The notes: a model not told the origin generated them from the letters alone. Shown: positions 1 to 10,646, counted from the stretch's first letter. The stretch: 22,822 nt of DNA from Hyphochytrium catenoides (GCA_900088475.1 FLMG01003257.1:1-22822); one strand, 5' to 3'. Numbers and translations are program-made.

Positions 1-26
1 TCCTATCTAATCGCCCGCTGACCAGT

Positions 27-1789
27 CTAGATCTCATCTTGCAAGCTAAGCACTCTATAGAGGACGCCTCGGTCTCTCATCGTCTCCGCAAAAGCTGCCT
101 CCCACTCTTTTCCTAGAATTTCTGAGAGCTTCTCTAGAACCTCCTTCGCCGCCCACTCGCGATGTCTGAAGAGAAAAGACAAGGGAGGCGAGCGACAGCA
201 GAAGAAGAGAAAAGGAGAACAGGAATGAGTTATGTGTTTGTGAGAGAGTTAGACAGGATGATAGAGAGAGAGAGAAAGAGAGAGAGAGGACAGAAACCTA
301 TGCCCCTTGAGCAAGAACAGGAATAAGAGTACAAGAGCAACAAACACGAGGACAGCTTTGGTAAGCTAGACCGGGAGAGGGCCGGCCTTGGCAGAAGAAG
401 AGGAGAGAAAGAGAGACGAAAAAGCAAGCGGGAGAAGACGAACAAGCCCATGAGAGACCCATGGAGAAGGACTGGGAACTGAGAGAGAGCGAAGAGAATA
501 GAGATGAAGAAAAGAGACACAAAGAAGAGAGAAAAAGAGCCTGGATCCGTACCTTTCCCAGCCTTCCGTACGGACCACCTCCTGGATATTCTGCAGGAGA
601 AAAGCGATGCAAACCTTTTTCAGATTGTTCGCTTGGCACTTGATGGACAAGAACAATAAGTCCGTCACATCGTCAGATGTCAGCTCTCCCGCCAGGAACT
701 TTTCGCACCGCACCAGGAGCTCCTTGACCTATAGAGACAGGGTCAGAGAAGAGTATTGGCCAGTAAAGAAATGGACGAGAATAGAGGAGAGGGAGATCAG
801 AGTGAAGAGAGAAGAGAGAGAGAGTGCAAACGACAGGACACCAACTTTCGACAGAGAATTTCCTGGATGAACGAACCCAATCATCAGAGACAAAAGACAT
901 GCAGACACACGAGAGCGAAGCGACAGAGAGAAAGTCCGGTAGCAAAAGAGGAAGAATAAACCGGACCATGCGTGCAACGGTTCATATCTATATGCCTATG
1001 ACACAACCGTCTACTCCGGACGAGGAGAGAGACTCGAAGAGAGGAAGGGAGACAATAGATGAGAAGATCTAGGGCGGTGTAAAAGAGCCGCTTCGAGGAG
1101 GAGAAGAGACACCTCTTACCTGGTAGAGAGAGGAAGCAAGTAAGAGTTCCCTGGCAACATCGTGCGTGATAACCACTTGACCCGTGTACTATGGGTACAG
1201 ACAGACGAGAGTGAGCAGGGAGAATAAAGGAAATTCTCAGTGGAAATGACAGGAGAGAAGACTGGAGCAAGAGCTTCTCTGATCTGAGTAAGACTCACCA
1301 GGAAGCGGAGGAGGAGACTGAAGACTTCATAAGAGCAATCCTCTATCTCCACCGTCGTCATTTGAGCCGTTGAAGTCCCAAACTAGGAAAAGAGACGTAA
1401 GCTGAGCTTTTCAAGGAGGAGAGAGAGAAAGAGAGGGACGCGGAGAGAGAAAAGAAGAGAGATGCAGAGATAAGAGATTAAGGAAACCACGACGAGAGAG
1501 GAGAGAGATAACGGAAGGAGAAGAGATAGAGGTAGATATACAGAGGGCGAGAGAAAAAACAGCGAGAGAGAGCAAGAGAGAGACACTAGGCGCTGAGACC
1601 CAACTAAGGCTTCACATACCATGTTTTTGAAGTAAGCGTTCCGTACGAAGAGAACGACTTTGTGCGCGTTTATAGGTGTGATACACCCCTGAGACAACCA
1701 ATTTATCTGTGAGAGAGGCGGAAGAGAGCCCCTTCTCTCGCGGCAAGCCACCCCTTCAATCAAGCGGCATCTTTCTCTCTGGGTACACA

Positions 1790-1821
<32 letters not shown>

Positions 1822-2121
1822 TCTCGCTCTTTCTCTCTCTCTCTCTCTTTCTCTCTCTTTCCCTCTCTCTCTCTCTCTCTCTCGCGCGCTACAGTCATCT
1901 AGTTGGCAGCCATTCTCTTGCACCTACAATTTCAGGCCGCTCCTCTTTGGCTCACCTTCACAAGGAATTGTATGTCCGCTAGAGCTTTGTTCCCCAGGAG
2001 CTCCTCGTGATTATCAACAACAAAGGGAGGCACAGCAATCTGGACGTCGAAGTTATGGCGAGGAGGAAGGAGATGACGGATGGCGGAGGCGACGGCCCGA
2101 CGGGGCAGCAGCTCCTTCATG
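27..2121 (-). other. BTB domain and C-terminal BACK-like helices of the ARM-BTB gene
   Basis: Six in-phase exons (2121-1956, 1706-1620, 1382-1299, 1188-1120, 728-553, 165-27) encode the BTB fold and a helical tail. The order matches the family: a helix before the strand ADIQFLVK, then the conserved INAHKVVLFVRN segment (A-H-K-x-x-L), then EDCSYEVFSLLLRFLYTG, then a helical hairpin ending in a CEKFL segment. The tail after CEKFL contains FLLQNIQEVVRTEGW, like the short BACK-type extension of plant-type ARM-BTB proteins. The last exon is charged and helical (EVLEKLSEILGKEWEAAF). The insertion WLSQGCITP between the first strand and AHK is longer than usual. Confidence 0.9.
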
Positions 2122-4574
2122 CTGGAAAGAGGGGAGACAAGGAGGAGGAGAAACAAAAGAGATTTGTAAGAGAGAGTGCGGCCATTCTGCCCGAAGGACG
2201 AAGACGGAGGTGGATAACAATCCAGGCAGATGGTACACAGAGGAGACAAGCAGATGAAGGTGGACAGTGTCGCAGAGAGACAGAAAGACCTAAAGAGAGA
2301 GAGGTAAGCGAGAGAAAAGAGAGAGAGAAAAAGGTGGCCTTATGATAGGTGATCGAGGCCAATTGATTGACGGACCTCAGCATCTGCAACATGATGGAGA
2401 TGAGACCCTCTGGCAGTAGAGAGTTTACCTCTCTCCGGTCAACGAGATGGACGAAAGTGATCATGACTGAGCCCTTCATCCGCCCTAAACGTCCGCGAGA
2501 AAGACGAGATGGATGAGTGAGCACGAATCAGGCGAGGCCAGACGTCGGAGCACTTAGCATTGCCCTTTCCTCAAACGTGAAGGTGGAAGAAGTCTCATAA
2601 GTCAAAGCAGGGACTTCAAGCTTAAGGTCAGTACCTGCGCTGCTCTGCGGGGATACTCTGACAACTGCAAGGAGCATCTTCCTGAACTCTGCTGTGCCAA
2701 TGTGAGCCTGGTCGTGTGCAATATGGAGGGAGACAGAGTCCAGTCAGTAAGGCTTGCTACCATGCGGAGCTCTAACGATCTCAGACACAGAGATGGACTG
2801 CGATGCAGCAAGCAACACAGCGAGAAGCAGCAAAAAGTTCGGCAAGGAAGCTTGAAGCTCTCACGAAGGATAAAGCCACACAGCAGGCGAGTGAGACAGT
2901 ACCCAGATTTTCCTTAGTGTCTGTGTCGCAATTCTCTGCGCTGCGGTGCCCTCAGCGCACTCCATCAACTCCAGGACAGCGCCTTCAAGTACCTGAAGGA
3001 GAGACGAAGACAGAGAAATGGGAGAGCGAAGAGAGAGAAAAGAAAGAGAGAAGGAAGAGAGAGTTACTAGTCATCAGCACAGACCCACTCTACCCAGGTT
3101 TGGACCCTTCCTCCCCATACACTTTGTCAGCCGATACTGCCTCATGTCCTCCGCATACTTTCCCTTTTCACTGATGCTTCTGTCTTCAGCTTTACTCCAT
3201 ATTCTCTCCCTTTTCCGACCCCTCGCCAATATATTCTGAGCTCTGGCATCTCTCTTCATCCATCATCTCCTACCAGCTGTATGCAGGAGGTGTGGTCCTG
3301 TGAGAGATTGTACAGCGTTTGAGCTGCTCCCTCCGTCACTGTCTCGTCCTCAGAGTGAAGCGACCGGAGAAGAAGTGGGAACGCCCCTCCCCTGGCCAAG
3401 AGAAGATGGTTTGGGGGACTCTCGCTAAGAGATCTAATCGCCAGGATGGCGCGGTGCTGCTGGATGGGATTGCTGCCAATGAACAAATGGGTATGGAGGA
3501 AGCGATTAGCTGCCCGCCAACACTATCTTCCCGCAGGGGAGAGAGACACACACAGAAACAGAGCCGCAGAGGCACAAAGAGACAGAGGGAAAGAGAGAGG
3601 GAGAGATGGGTAGACGAAACTTAGAGAAAGCTCCTTGGTGAGAGTCTCTCTTCTGGGCGGTTCCAGAACAAAGCACTATCAGGGCCACAACTCCAAACGC
3701 CAGGAGCGACAATTAAGAGCTCGTCATGGGACGGAGAAAGAAAGAATAAAGGCCCAGGGCCTATTACCTGTCCTGCAGCATCTCTAGTAACTCTGGGATT
3801 GACGTCCTCACACAATCATCGCAGATCCTCTGACGCTCGTCCAGACCCTGCACATGGACTCTCGACCGACTCACTTCGTCACAAACTAAACGACCGCATT
3901 CCTGCCGCAGCACATAGAGTAATATAATCGAGAGACAATCAGGCACAAGGATGAAGAAGAGAGAGAGACAGAAAGCCACCTTTTAAAAGCAAGCAATAGC
4001 GAGAGAGATTTGATTCCCGGACTGTATTTGTCAAGAGATTGTAAACCGAGCAATAAGAATGATGAAGGAATGGTCCTAAGGAATGTGAAGAGGAGAGACG
4101 AAGCCTAACAGGACAAATCATGCTTGTGAGGCGAGAAGACGGAGACGATAAGAATTTTGGGAAGCACTGCCTGGAAGAAAGAAAGCCAAGAACTCACTCT
4201 ACAATGATGCCTTCGCCTAAAGAGGGTGAAGGGCAGGCCCGTGATGGCGCAAACAGCTGCTGAAGAGTCGTCTGTCCATGGTTTCAGGAGGCCAAACTAC
4301 CGCCAGAGGAGAAACATAGAGACAGGGGAGGAGAACAACCAAAGAAAATATCTTTAGGTGAAAAGAGATATTGGACTTGGCCACTCAGATAAACCGTCTA
4401 GATAGACGTGGCAGACAGCAGCGATAGTAGGGGTAAGGGGCAGCACAGTAGAAGAGAAGAGCAGCGAACAAAACTAAGTAGAAGGAAAGAGATGGCAACA
4501 CCTTCAGCAGCAGAAGAAAGAGAAACAACAAGAGAGCCAAGAGTAAGAGACGAAGAGAGAGACACACACACAGG

Positions 4575-4606
<32 letters not shown>

Positions 4607-5011
4607 CAGAGAGCGAGAGACAGAGAGAGACAGAGACAGAGAGCGAGAGAGAGAAATCCAACTGTACAGAGAGAGACGAAGTACCGACGAAGAGCAATAA
4701 GCTGAGTGCAGTACATCTATAAAGCTGTTGGCCACGTCGAGCACTGTTTGCTTCTCCTCAGTGAAAGATGACTCTAACAAGGCCTTAGCCAGGTCAGTCT
4801 GCAGATCGTCAAGAAGGAGAGAGAAAACGTCAGGATCGCTGTGAATCTACACCTCGTCTCTTCTCTCGCATCTCTCTCCTACCCCCGCGGCACCTTCTTT
4901 GATGACTCTTTCTTATGCCTTTCGACTCCTCACATTTCTGGCCTTTTTCTCTTTTCCTTCTTCTCTCTTCTCCCCCTGATTATGGTGGCGAGCGCCTAGG
5001 TCGGAGAGCAT
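27..5011 (-). CDS. Armadillo-repeat / BTB domain protein (ARIA-like architecture)
   Basis: This gene encodes N-terminal armadillo (ARM) repeats followed by a C-terminal BTB domain. In the family, ARM repeats bind partners and BTB dimerises or recruits cullin-3 ubiquitin ligases; the role here is inferred from that. Exons (5'->3', minus): 5011-4934, 4846-4715, 4271-4198 (frame uncertain), possibly one near 4178, 3901-3768, 3690-3621, 3472-3274, 2992-2903, 2797-2777, 2707-2635, 2484-2376, 2121-1956, 1706-1620, 1382-1299, 1188-1120, 728-553, 165-27. ARM signatures include LAIRSLSESPPNHLL, GAAQTLYNLSQDH and VLEGAVLELM. BTB signatures are LADIQFLVK, INAHKVVLFVRNAYFKNM, VEIEDCSYEVFSLLLRFL, YTGQVVI and VKELLVRCEKFL. 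The start is the ATG at 5011, whose exon ends in phase at GTGAGG; the stop is TAG at 27-29. Phases agree from 3690 to the end. The exons at 4271-3768 are the weak part: an extra exon or a different boundary is needed there. Confidence 0.9.
1791..1883. repeat. CT simple-sequence tract in an ARM-BTB intron
   Basis: About 90 bases are almost entirely CT dinucleotides with a few TTT and TCG interruptions. The tract lies in the 1707-1955 intron of the minus-strand gene, so the transcript carries GA here. Confidence 0.95.
4555..4654. repeat. GA simple-sequence tract in an ARM-BTB intron
   Basis: About 100 bases of GA/CAGA repeats, with a short CA run at 4562-4571, lie in the 4272-4714 intron. On the minus strand this is a long pyrimidine tract. 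Confidence 0.95.
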
Positions 5012-5069
5012 CAACAGATTGTGGAAGCTCTGCTTCTATCTTTAACGGCCCCTCCTATATCTGAAACCT

Positions 5070-8000
5070 CTACAAGCTCTTTCCTAGCTGACCGCAGCTC
5101 TCTCCTTCCCCAAGAGTATCAACCTTAAAGGGACTAGTCCGGCCATGAGGCATAGAATTTGCTGGAAACAATGAAGCTCCAACCTTCGAGCAGAGAGAGA
5201 AACCAAGCAAAAGAACGGGCTGCTTGTCAGTGGACAAGGAGTCCGGCCATGGCGACCGAGATTGATATACGGAGAGAGACACAGAGAGAGAGAGAGAGAG
5301 AAAGAAAGAAAGAGCGACAGAAGCGCCTTAACACAGCCATAAGCCAAGCTTACGGAACGACACTGACCTGTCCCAGCTGAAGAGAGTAGGAAGGCAATCG
5401 AGCAACCCAGTTTGGAAGACCGACCTAACCGAGAAGTTAAGGAGAGGGTAAGAACCAAAAATCTGCGATAAAAATCTGCGATGGAGAGAACCAAGCAACG
5501 GAAGGATGGACAACTGCTAAACCGAGATATAGCAACAAGAGGTACGGCAAGGAGAGTCGAGAAGGTGGTGGATAGGGTTAGGGAGAGTGAAGGACGGAGA
5601 TAGAAAGGATGGATGGAAGTGAGAGAGAGAGAGTGCCATGGGTGAGAGAGATAGGAAGAGAGAGAGGGAGAGATAAGTGGTAGTGTGAAGAGATGGAGCG
5701 CTAGCCAAACGTTAATGGCTCACCCTCCATGGCAGATCTCTTCCGCTGAATCCGTTCGTGGCCAAGATGTCCACGATGTCTCTTAAGAAGAGAGTGCGGT
5801 GCACAGCCACTACACGGCCGCCTCTGGTCGTTTTCCCTTCCGTTCTCACTCCATCCTCTCTCTCCAAAGCTGAGACAACAACCCTAGCACAGTCTCGGAC
5901 ATCTATCATGGACCAGTCTGCACAGAGAGAAGGTCAGAATAACAGAGACGAAAAGCGGAACAGGAAGATTGCAAAGTACGATCTCCATCGCAGAGCTGTG
6001 TCAAGGGGAAGGGGAAGAGCGAGAGCGAGAGAGTGGGATAGTGCTAGAGACGGCACTGATGAGGAGCAGAAGGAAATACATTGAGATTTTAGAATTAGAC
6101 TTACTAAGGTCCACCAGAGCTGAGTACTTTCCGGAAAGCAAGTCATAGATGACCTAGCACGTAGCAAAAAGAGATAGGCACAAGAGTTAGAAGAAGGCCC
6201 CGAGACTAATGATGTCGAGAGGAGTAAGACAGGGGAGCTGTGAAAGCACAGGGGAAACGAAGATGGTTATTAGGTATAAGGATAGACATAGTTAGAGAGG
6301 CAGACATAGAGGACGCAGTAAGGCAAGGAGAAGAGGGAAAAAAAGAAAAGGGAGGAAAGACGGGGGAAGAGAGGAAATGAAGACCCAAAAGAAGAGAGAG
6401 AAAGCGACGGAGAAGTTGAGAATGGAGAATATTGACGATGGAGCAAAATGTGTTGTTTAGAGGGGTTCAAATAAAAAGGGCAAATATGAAGACGGAAGTG
6501 AAGCCCTTCCAGGCAGCAAAAATCACCTGATTTCCCGGTGCCAATTGACCGCTGAAGTTTAGTTCTGGTCCCATCAGAGTGCCCGCCTGTCAAGCAGGAA
6601 GAGGTGAGAAGGCCGTGCAAGGGGCGACGACACTGATAGGCAGAAAGGGACAAGTATCGCTGGGCAGAAGACTGACTAGCCAAGCGAGAAGGCGAGGGCG
6701 ACAGAATGGACCGTGATCCTTTGTTGATGTACACAGAGGAACAGAAATAGCTGCGTTCCCTCCCTCACATTGACAGAGACGAACTTGAACCTCGCCTCCA
6801 GGGGCAGTTGTTGGATAAGTCGGCGGCATATCTCTTCCGTCATTTTGAAAGAAAGAAAGTGCGGGTTTCTCTCAGCTGAACTCTCCATATTCCACGCTTC
6901 CTCTGCGACTATTGAGGCGCCAGATATCTGATCAACCATCGCAGCAACGGAGGAAAGAAGGACCATCTGCCGTACAAGAGCGCATGTTAGATTGTACGAG
7001 GTAGGAAGAGCATATCTGCCAGGAAAGGCTAGGTTTCCTTGAGAACAGCCTCGCTTATTACATCCACTATTCTTAGCTACCTTTTTCACTTTCGCTCTTG
7101 CGCAAGCTTGTACGAAGTTTGTCATTATGGGCAGGATAACGTGCAGCCTGCTACTGACACTGTGGACTCCTGGCTCCTAATGGAACAAGAAGGCAGAGGA
7201 TTAGATCGCAGCGCGAACAATAGAGGGATCGGTAGTTGGGAGAACAGCAAAAGCTTTAGGCCCAAAGGTTGCTAAGGACCAGTGGTCCAGGACCAATGGT
7301 TGAGAGAGAAACGAAGAGAATGTTGACGTAGATGAAGCAGCGTCTTGATCTCTGGCAGCTCATACTTACTGTTAGCTCCGACAACGGGTCACGGATAGCA
7401 CAGCTTGAGGGGAGACCCGTGTAGATAACGTACTGACAGCCTGACAATGACGGTGCCGCAAGAGCAAAGGATAAAACCGTAGTGGGGCAGCAGTCAGCAA
7501 TGAGAACAGTTCGACGAAGCGCCACGAGAGCCGCGAATTGTAAAGAACAATAGGATAATCCCAGCCTATTGTAAGGGAAGGTATTCTGGCGGAAAGGGCC
7601 AACCCTCAGGAACAGCGCATAACAACAAGGGCGGGTCCGGTGCCGTGCACGTGTCAATCTTAACAATGGGTTCAGCGGCTAAGTAGTACCTGCGACTGCA
7701 ATGTCGCATGATTCTGGAGTAAGCAAATTGCACTCAACCAGCTCCAGATGAGAAGCTGCTTGCGGTAGGTTGACAAGGCCTGAGATCTTGGTACGATGGC
7801 CAGGTTGATTGAGAAGTTAAAAAGCAGGACACACAGGAGGAACAGGTTAGGCCGGCGTCAAAGTATTCCGGGCAACAGTAAGAGAAGTGCGATAAAAGAA
7901 GACAAAGAGAATTCTTAAGTGCCCTTCACTATCCTTCCTCTCCATCTATAGAGGTTAGCTCTCCCCTTACCTCATCTGCCCTGCTCTCCACGGTGCCTCT

Positions 8001-8333
8001 CACTTTGTAGCCCTTAGAAAGTAACTCTGACACAACCCAGGCTGCGGCAAAGCGATTGACCCCTGATCGCAAGGGCAAGATTAGGCCATACTGAAGACAA
8101 AAGGCAGAGAGCTGGCAAGGACCGGAGTACTGACGCTTATGAGACAAGAGGGAGGAGGGTGGAGATATCCGGACAGAATGCAGACCGGTGAGTTATCGAC
8201 CATACAAGGCGATAAAGAGAGATTAGAGCCAGCATTCATCACCTGTGACACAGATAGGGCTAGAGATATCCTCAGGATTAAGAACAGAGTCCTTATGCCT
8301 GAACCCTAACGCTTGCCAGACTCCCGGATACAT
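5070..8333 (-). CDS. Extended SDR of dihydroflavonol-reductase/Gre2-like type, catalytic residues lost
   Basis: This part encodes an NAD(P)-binding reductase-like protein, 372 residues if it starts at ATG 8333. Exons (minus): 8333-8243, 8062-7971, 7786-7690, 7440-7370, 7176-7081, 6966-6769, 6586-6527, 6153-6105, 5917-5724, 5424-5368, 5183-5070, all with GT/AG ends and matching phases. Family landmarks occur in order: ICVTG + VNRFAAAWVVSELLSKGY, HLELVECNLL, GCQYVIYTG, TNFVQACARAKVKK, VLLSSVAAMVD, LEARFKFVSVN, TLMGPEL, IYDLLSGKY, SMIDVRDCARVVVSALE and LPNWVARL. Active enzymes have TGxxGxxG/A near the N-terminus and YxxxK mid-protein. Here the first reads TGVNRFAA (second Gly is Arg). The YxxxK position reads HFLSF in ERNPHFLSFK, so Tyr is His and the aligned Lys is Phe, with a Lys next to it. 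Activity is therefore doubtful; binding or regulation is possible. The C-terminal exon is short of the usual final helices. The same frame stays open upstream of 8333 (see next entry). Confidence 0.9.
5271..5314. repeat. GA/GAAA simple-sequence tract in the last SDR intron
   Basis: A purine run of GA, then GAAA repeats, lies in the 5184-5367 intron of the minus-strand SDR gene. It is pyrimidine-rich in the transcript. Confidence 0.9.
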
Positions 8334-9689
8334 CGTGGATGCTGGACCTAGATTCTCAGCCACCTGTGACGGGCTACCAGTCCTCGTAAGTGGCGGTACA
8401 GTGCGAGTTATCACAGAGGAGCTCGGCCGCGATCGAGGCTGCGACTTTCTGGACTTCTGAGGCTGCACAGGAGAGATGGACCTTGATCTTCGGGGTTGTG
8501 ACGGCATCGAGGGGGCAGCTTTTGGTGATGGAAAAGAAGTTGATGAGGCTGTCGGCACAGAGGGTGGAGCAAGTTGGGCTTTGCTGCTTCTGAAAGAGGA
8601 GCTTTGCTGGAGCCTAAGGATAACGGTAGAGTTGAAGCCAAAGGAAAGGAGGTAAACAAGAGAACTAATGAGGAGGAGGCAATCATCTCTCCAACAGGCC
8701 CCAGCCGGACTGCTGATGGATGCAAGGGAGGAAGCGAGAAAGAGCAGAACAAAGAGCGCAGGACCGGCGCTTCTCCTCACCTCTCTCCAGCCACCATGCT
8801 GAGCTCCACGGAGGACTCAGAGGAGGAGCTTCCTCTGCGGCCTGGGTCCTGAACCACAGCTGGCTCCTCTCCAATCCCCGCAGAAGTAGAGGTTGATGTG
8901 CCCTGCCACGTCGGCCTGTCTCCTGACCTAAGCTTTACGACTAAGTGCGGTCGAGGACGGGCCTGAAAAGTTTGGCGAAGGGAGGGAGTAGGTGAGGAAG
9001 TCAGAAGATGTCCTAACAGGAAGTGGGAGACACAGGGGAAACAAGGAGAAGCCTGAGCGATGACGAATGAAAGACAGGCGAGGACAGGATATCTTAAGGC
9101 AACTTCAGGGAGACACACGTCTTAAGGTGAGAGAGAATTGATGGAGGAACAGACGAGTGGCACAAGCGGGTACATAGCACTAGCAAGCGGAGAGAACAAG
9201 AAAAGGATGCAGGAATGCGCAATAGAGACGCCACCTTCTGCTTTAACTCTTGAGGAGACCGCTTTTCAGTCCATGACCGCCGGGTGGGCAGAGGCTCCCT
9301 CTCCACTTCTGACACGGGTGTGCCAGGAGAGCTAAAGGAAGCGCGAGACTCATCGACAGGTCTATACCGGTCCAGACGCCCCTCTCTCTCTCCAGAGCTT
9401 GAGCTCAGACGAAGCTCATCGGTGGGCTGCGGACCAAAGAGCATCGCTCCTTTTGCCCAGCCAGACGTGATGCGGTTGTATCCCTCAGCAGACGGTTAGC
9501 AGCGAACTGAACTCTGCGCCGCTGCACTCGTACAAGTGACGTCTGAGGCTTTTGGATCTCTGACTCGTTGGTTGTCTGATCCTTGTGCCTCTTCTCAGTC
9601 GCTAGTACGTTTGACCTTTTCTTGAGCTTCCTTTTGCTTGGCTGAGACCTCTTGTGGTCATCCTCTTCCTCAGAGACGGCCACCCAGGA
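8243..9689 (-). CDS. Ser/Pro/Arg-rich low-complexity region in frame with the SDR (N-terminal extension)
   Basis: Four exons on the minus strand connect in phase: 9689-9534, 9483-9235, 8962-8781 and 8613-8243. The last is the exon that carries the first SDR strand (ICVTG), so these appear to be upstream exons of the same gene, adding 289 codons before Met 8333. The sequence is hydrophilic and probably disordered. It has a Lys/Arg-rich block (SKRKLKKRSN, a possible nuclear localisation signal), Ser runs (RGSSSSESSVE) and RS/SP-rich stretches (QPRRSRSISPVQP). No domain is recognised. Introns are 50 bases (9484-9533), 272 bases (8963-9234) and 167 bases (8614-8780). The true start is not resolved; stops or unmatched phases block reading past 9689. 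A separate gene ending near 8333 is possible but would need an exit splice, for instance at a GTGGCT donor. Confidence 0.6.
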
Positions 9690-9810
9690 CTAATGTTATC
9701 GATAAGGGAGTTCATCATCACCTCTCGTCTCCTCCTTGTCAGCTCCATCATCACGAGGAGGCAGCCTTTGTGCCCATGATGTCCTGTCTCTCCCTGTCTT
9801 CCAAAGCTTC

Positions 9811-9885
9811 ACGCTTTCCCTCGACTGGCCTTCGGTTTTTTCATTGCCGCATCTTGGACCTTCAGAACCTTAGACACATCTAGCC
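9811..9885 (-). CDS. Possible exon of the same minus-strand gene
   Basis: A Lys-rich open stretch on the minus strand reads LDVSKVLKVQDAAMKKPKAS and then RGKA, followed at once by TGA. It resembles the basic low-complexity exons downstream. A GTGAAG donor overlaps the final codon. I could not find a following exon in matching phase, so the boundaries are open and the call rests on composition only. Confidence 0.3.
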
Positions 9886-10145
9886 GGCAACGGCCTAAGG
9901 AAGGATTCCCCTTGCAATTCCTTGAATTTATCAATGGTGGCTTACTGTATATACCATGGCAATAAACCTTGCAGGTAGATTCCAAGAAAGAATGAGAACT
10001 GAAAGTACCGCTAACGGTAAGTGTTGTTGACCAAGGCAGGGAGGACAAGAAACTTCTGCTCAAAGCTTTTGGCGGCAGCGACGGCAGCGGCCTCGTGGTG
10101 TGCGGCCAGGATCTTTGACTCTCTGCAGCTCAGTAGCAGCAGCAC

Positions 10146-10185
10146 ACTCCGCCAGCCTAAGACTCCGCCAGCCTTAGGCTCCGCC
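10146..10185. repeat. Short tandem repeat, 16-base unit
   Basis: ACTCCGCCAGCCTAAG is followed directly by ACTCCGCCAGCCTTAG and a partial third copy, GCTCCGCC. It lies in the open minus-strand frame near the candidate first exon of the SDR-extension gene. Confidence 0.8.
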
Positions 10186-10574
10186 GTACGAGTAGCGCCT
10201 TCAGTTGTGGTCGGTCCAGAGTTAGGAACATGTGAAGGAGGTCCTATGGCCATATATAATAGCCAAGGATGCTCGAGGTGAAAGGAGCTGTGTATAGCAT
10301 GTGGCCCTTCTTTGCTAGATTGGACACGGCTACCGTCGCCGTCCCCCATACTGAACAAGACTTTTCTTTGTGGTACCATCTGGACGATTAGTAGTGGCTC
10401 AGGCGTTAATACCAGTGACGATGTGATAGTAGTAAAGGCGAATATTGACTGGCAGACAGTAGTAGGGCTAGCGACATGATGATGGAGCAGGCCAAAACAG
10501 TTGTGCTGTTGTGTCCCAGCCTGCCCTCCCGTCTGCAGAGCGCAACAACTAGAATACATCTCGGGCTCAGTTAC

Positions 10575-10646
10575 CGGCCGGGCAGCAGCAGGATTGAAGA
10601 GCCTTCTCCTTGACGTACTACATGAGGAGGTAGCTTCTTCTTCCAT
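10575..10646 (-). CDS. Candidate first exon of the minus-strand disordered-SDR gene
   Basis: An ATG at 10646 opens 24 codons (MEEEATSSCSTS followed by RRRLFNPAAARP) ending in phase 0 at a good donor, CCG|GTAACT. An acidic-Ser start and Arg cluster fit the low-complexity protein read downstream. The frame stays open to 10011 without splicing, which includes an Ala-rich helical stretch (HHEAAAVAAAKSFEQKF) at about 10110-10050 that may be another exon. I could not trace the splicing from here to 9689, so the link to the SDR gene is inference from strand and composition. Confidence 0.35.

Noticed and set aside
901-960. A further ARM-BTB exon in the 729-1119 intron (EILCRKL-like frame near 870)
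   Set aside because: Exon 1188-1120 joins exon 728-553 directly in phase, giving the expected LYQ-VKELLVRCEKFL segment.
4385-4780. Long minus-strand frames rich in Leu-Ser (also at 1383-1898, 1709-2257 and 19576-19904)
   Set aside because: They arise from translating GA/CT repeats. Real exon sequence lies only at the edges, for example 4846-4715.
4910-5048. Frame with SFHNLLMLSDLGARHH as the last SDR exon
   Set aside because: It resembles SDR C-termini, but the phase to the previous exon is poor. The internal ATG at 5011 followed by an in-phase GTGAGG donor fits better as the ARM-BTB first exon.
8223-8242. SDR exon reading on into DECWL and a stop
   Set aside because: A GTGATG donor at 8242 joins VTG to VNRFAAAWVV in phase, restoring the family sequence; the extra residues are intron.
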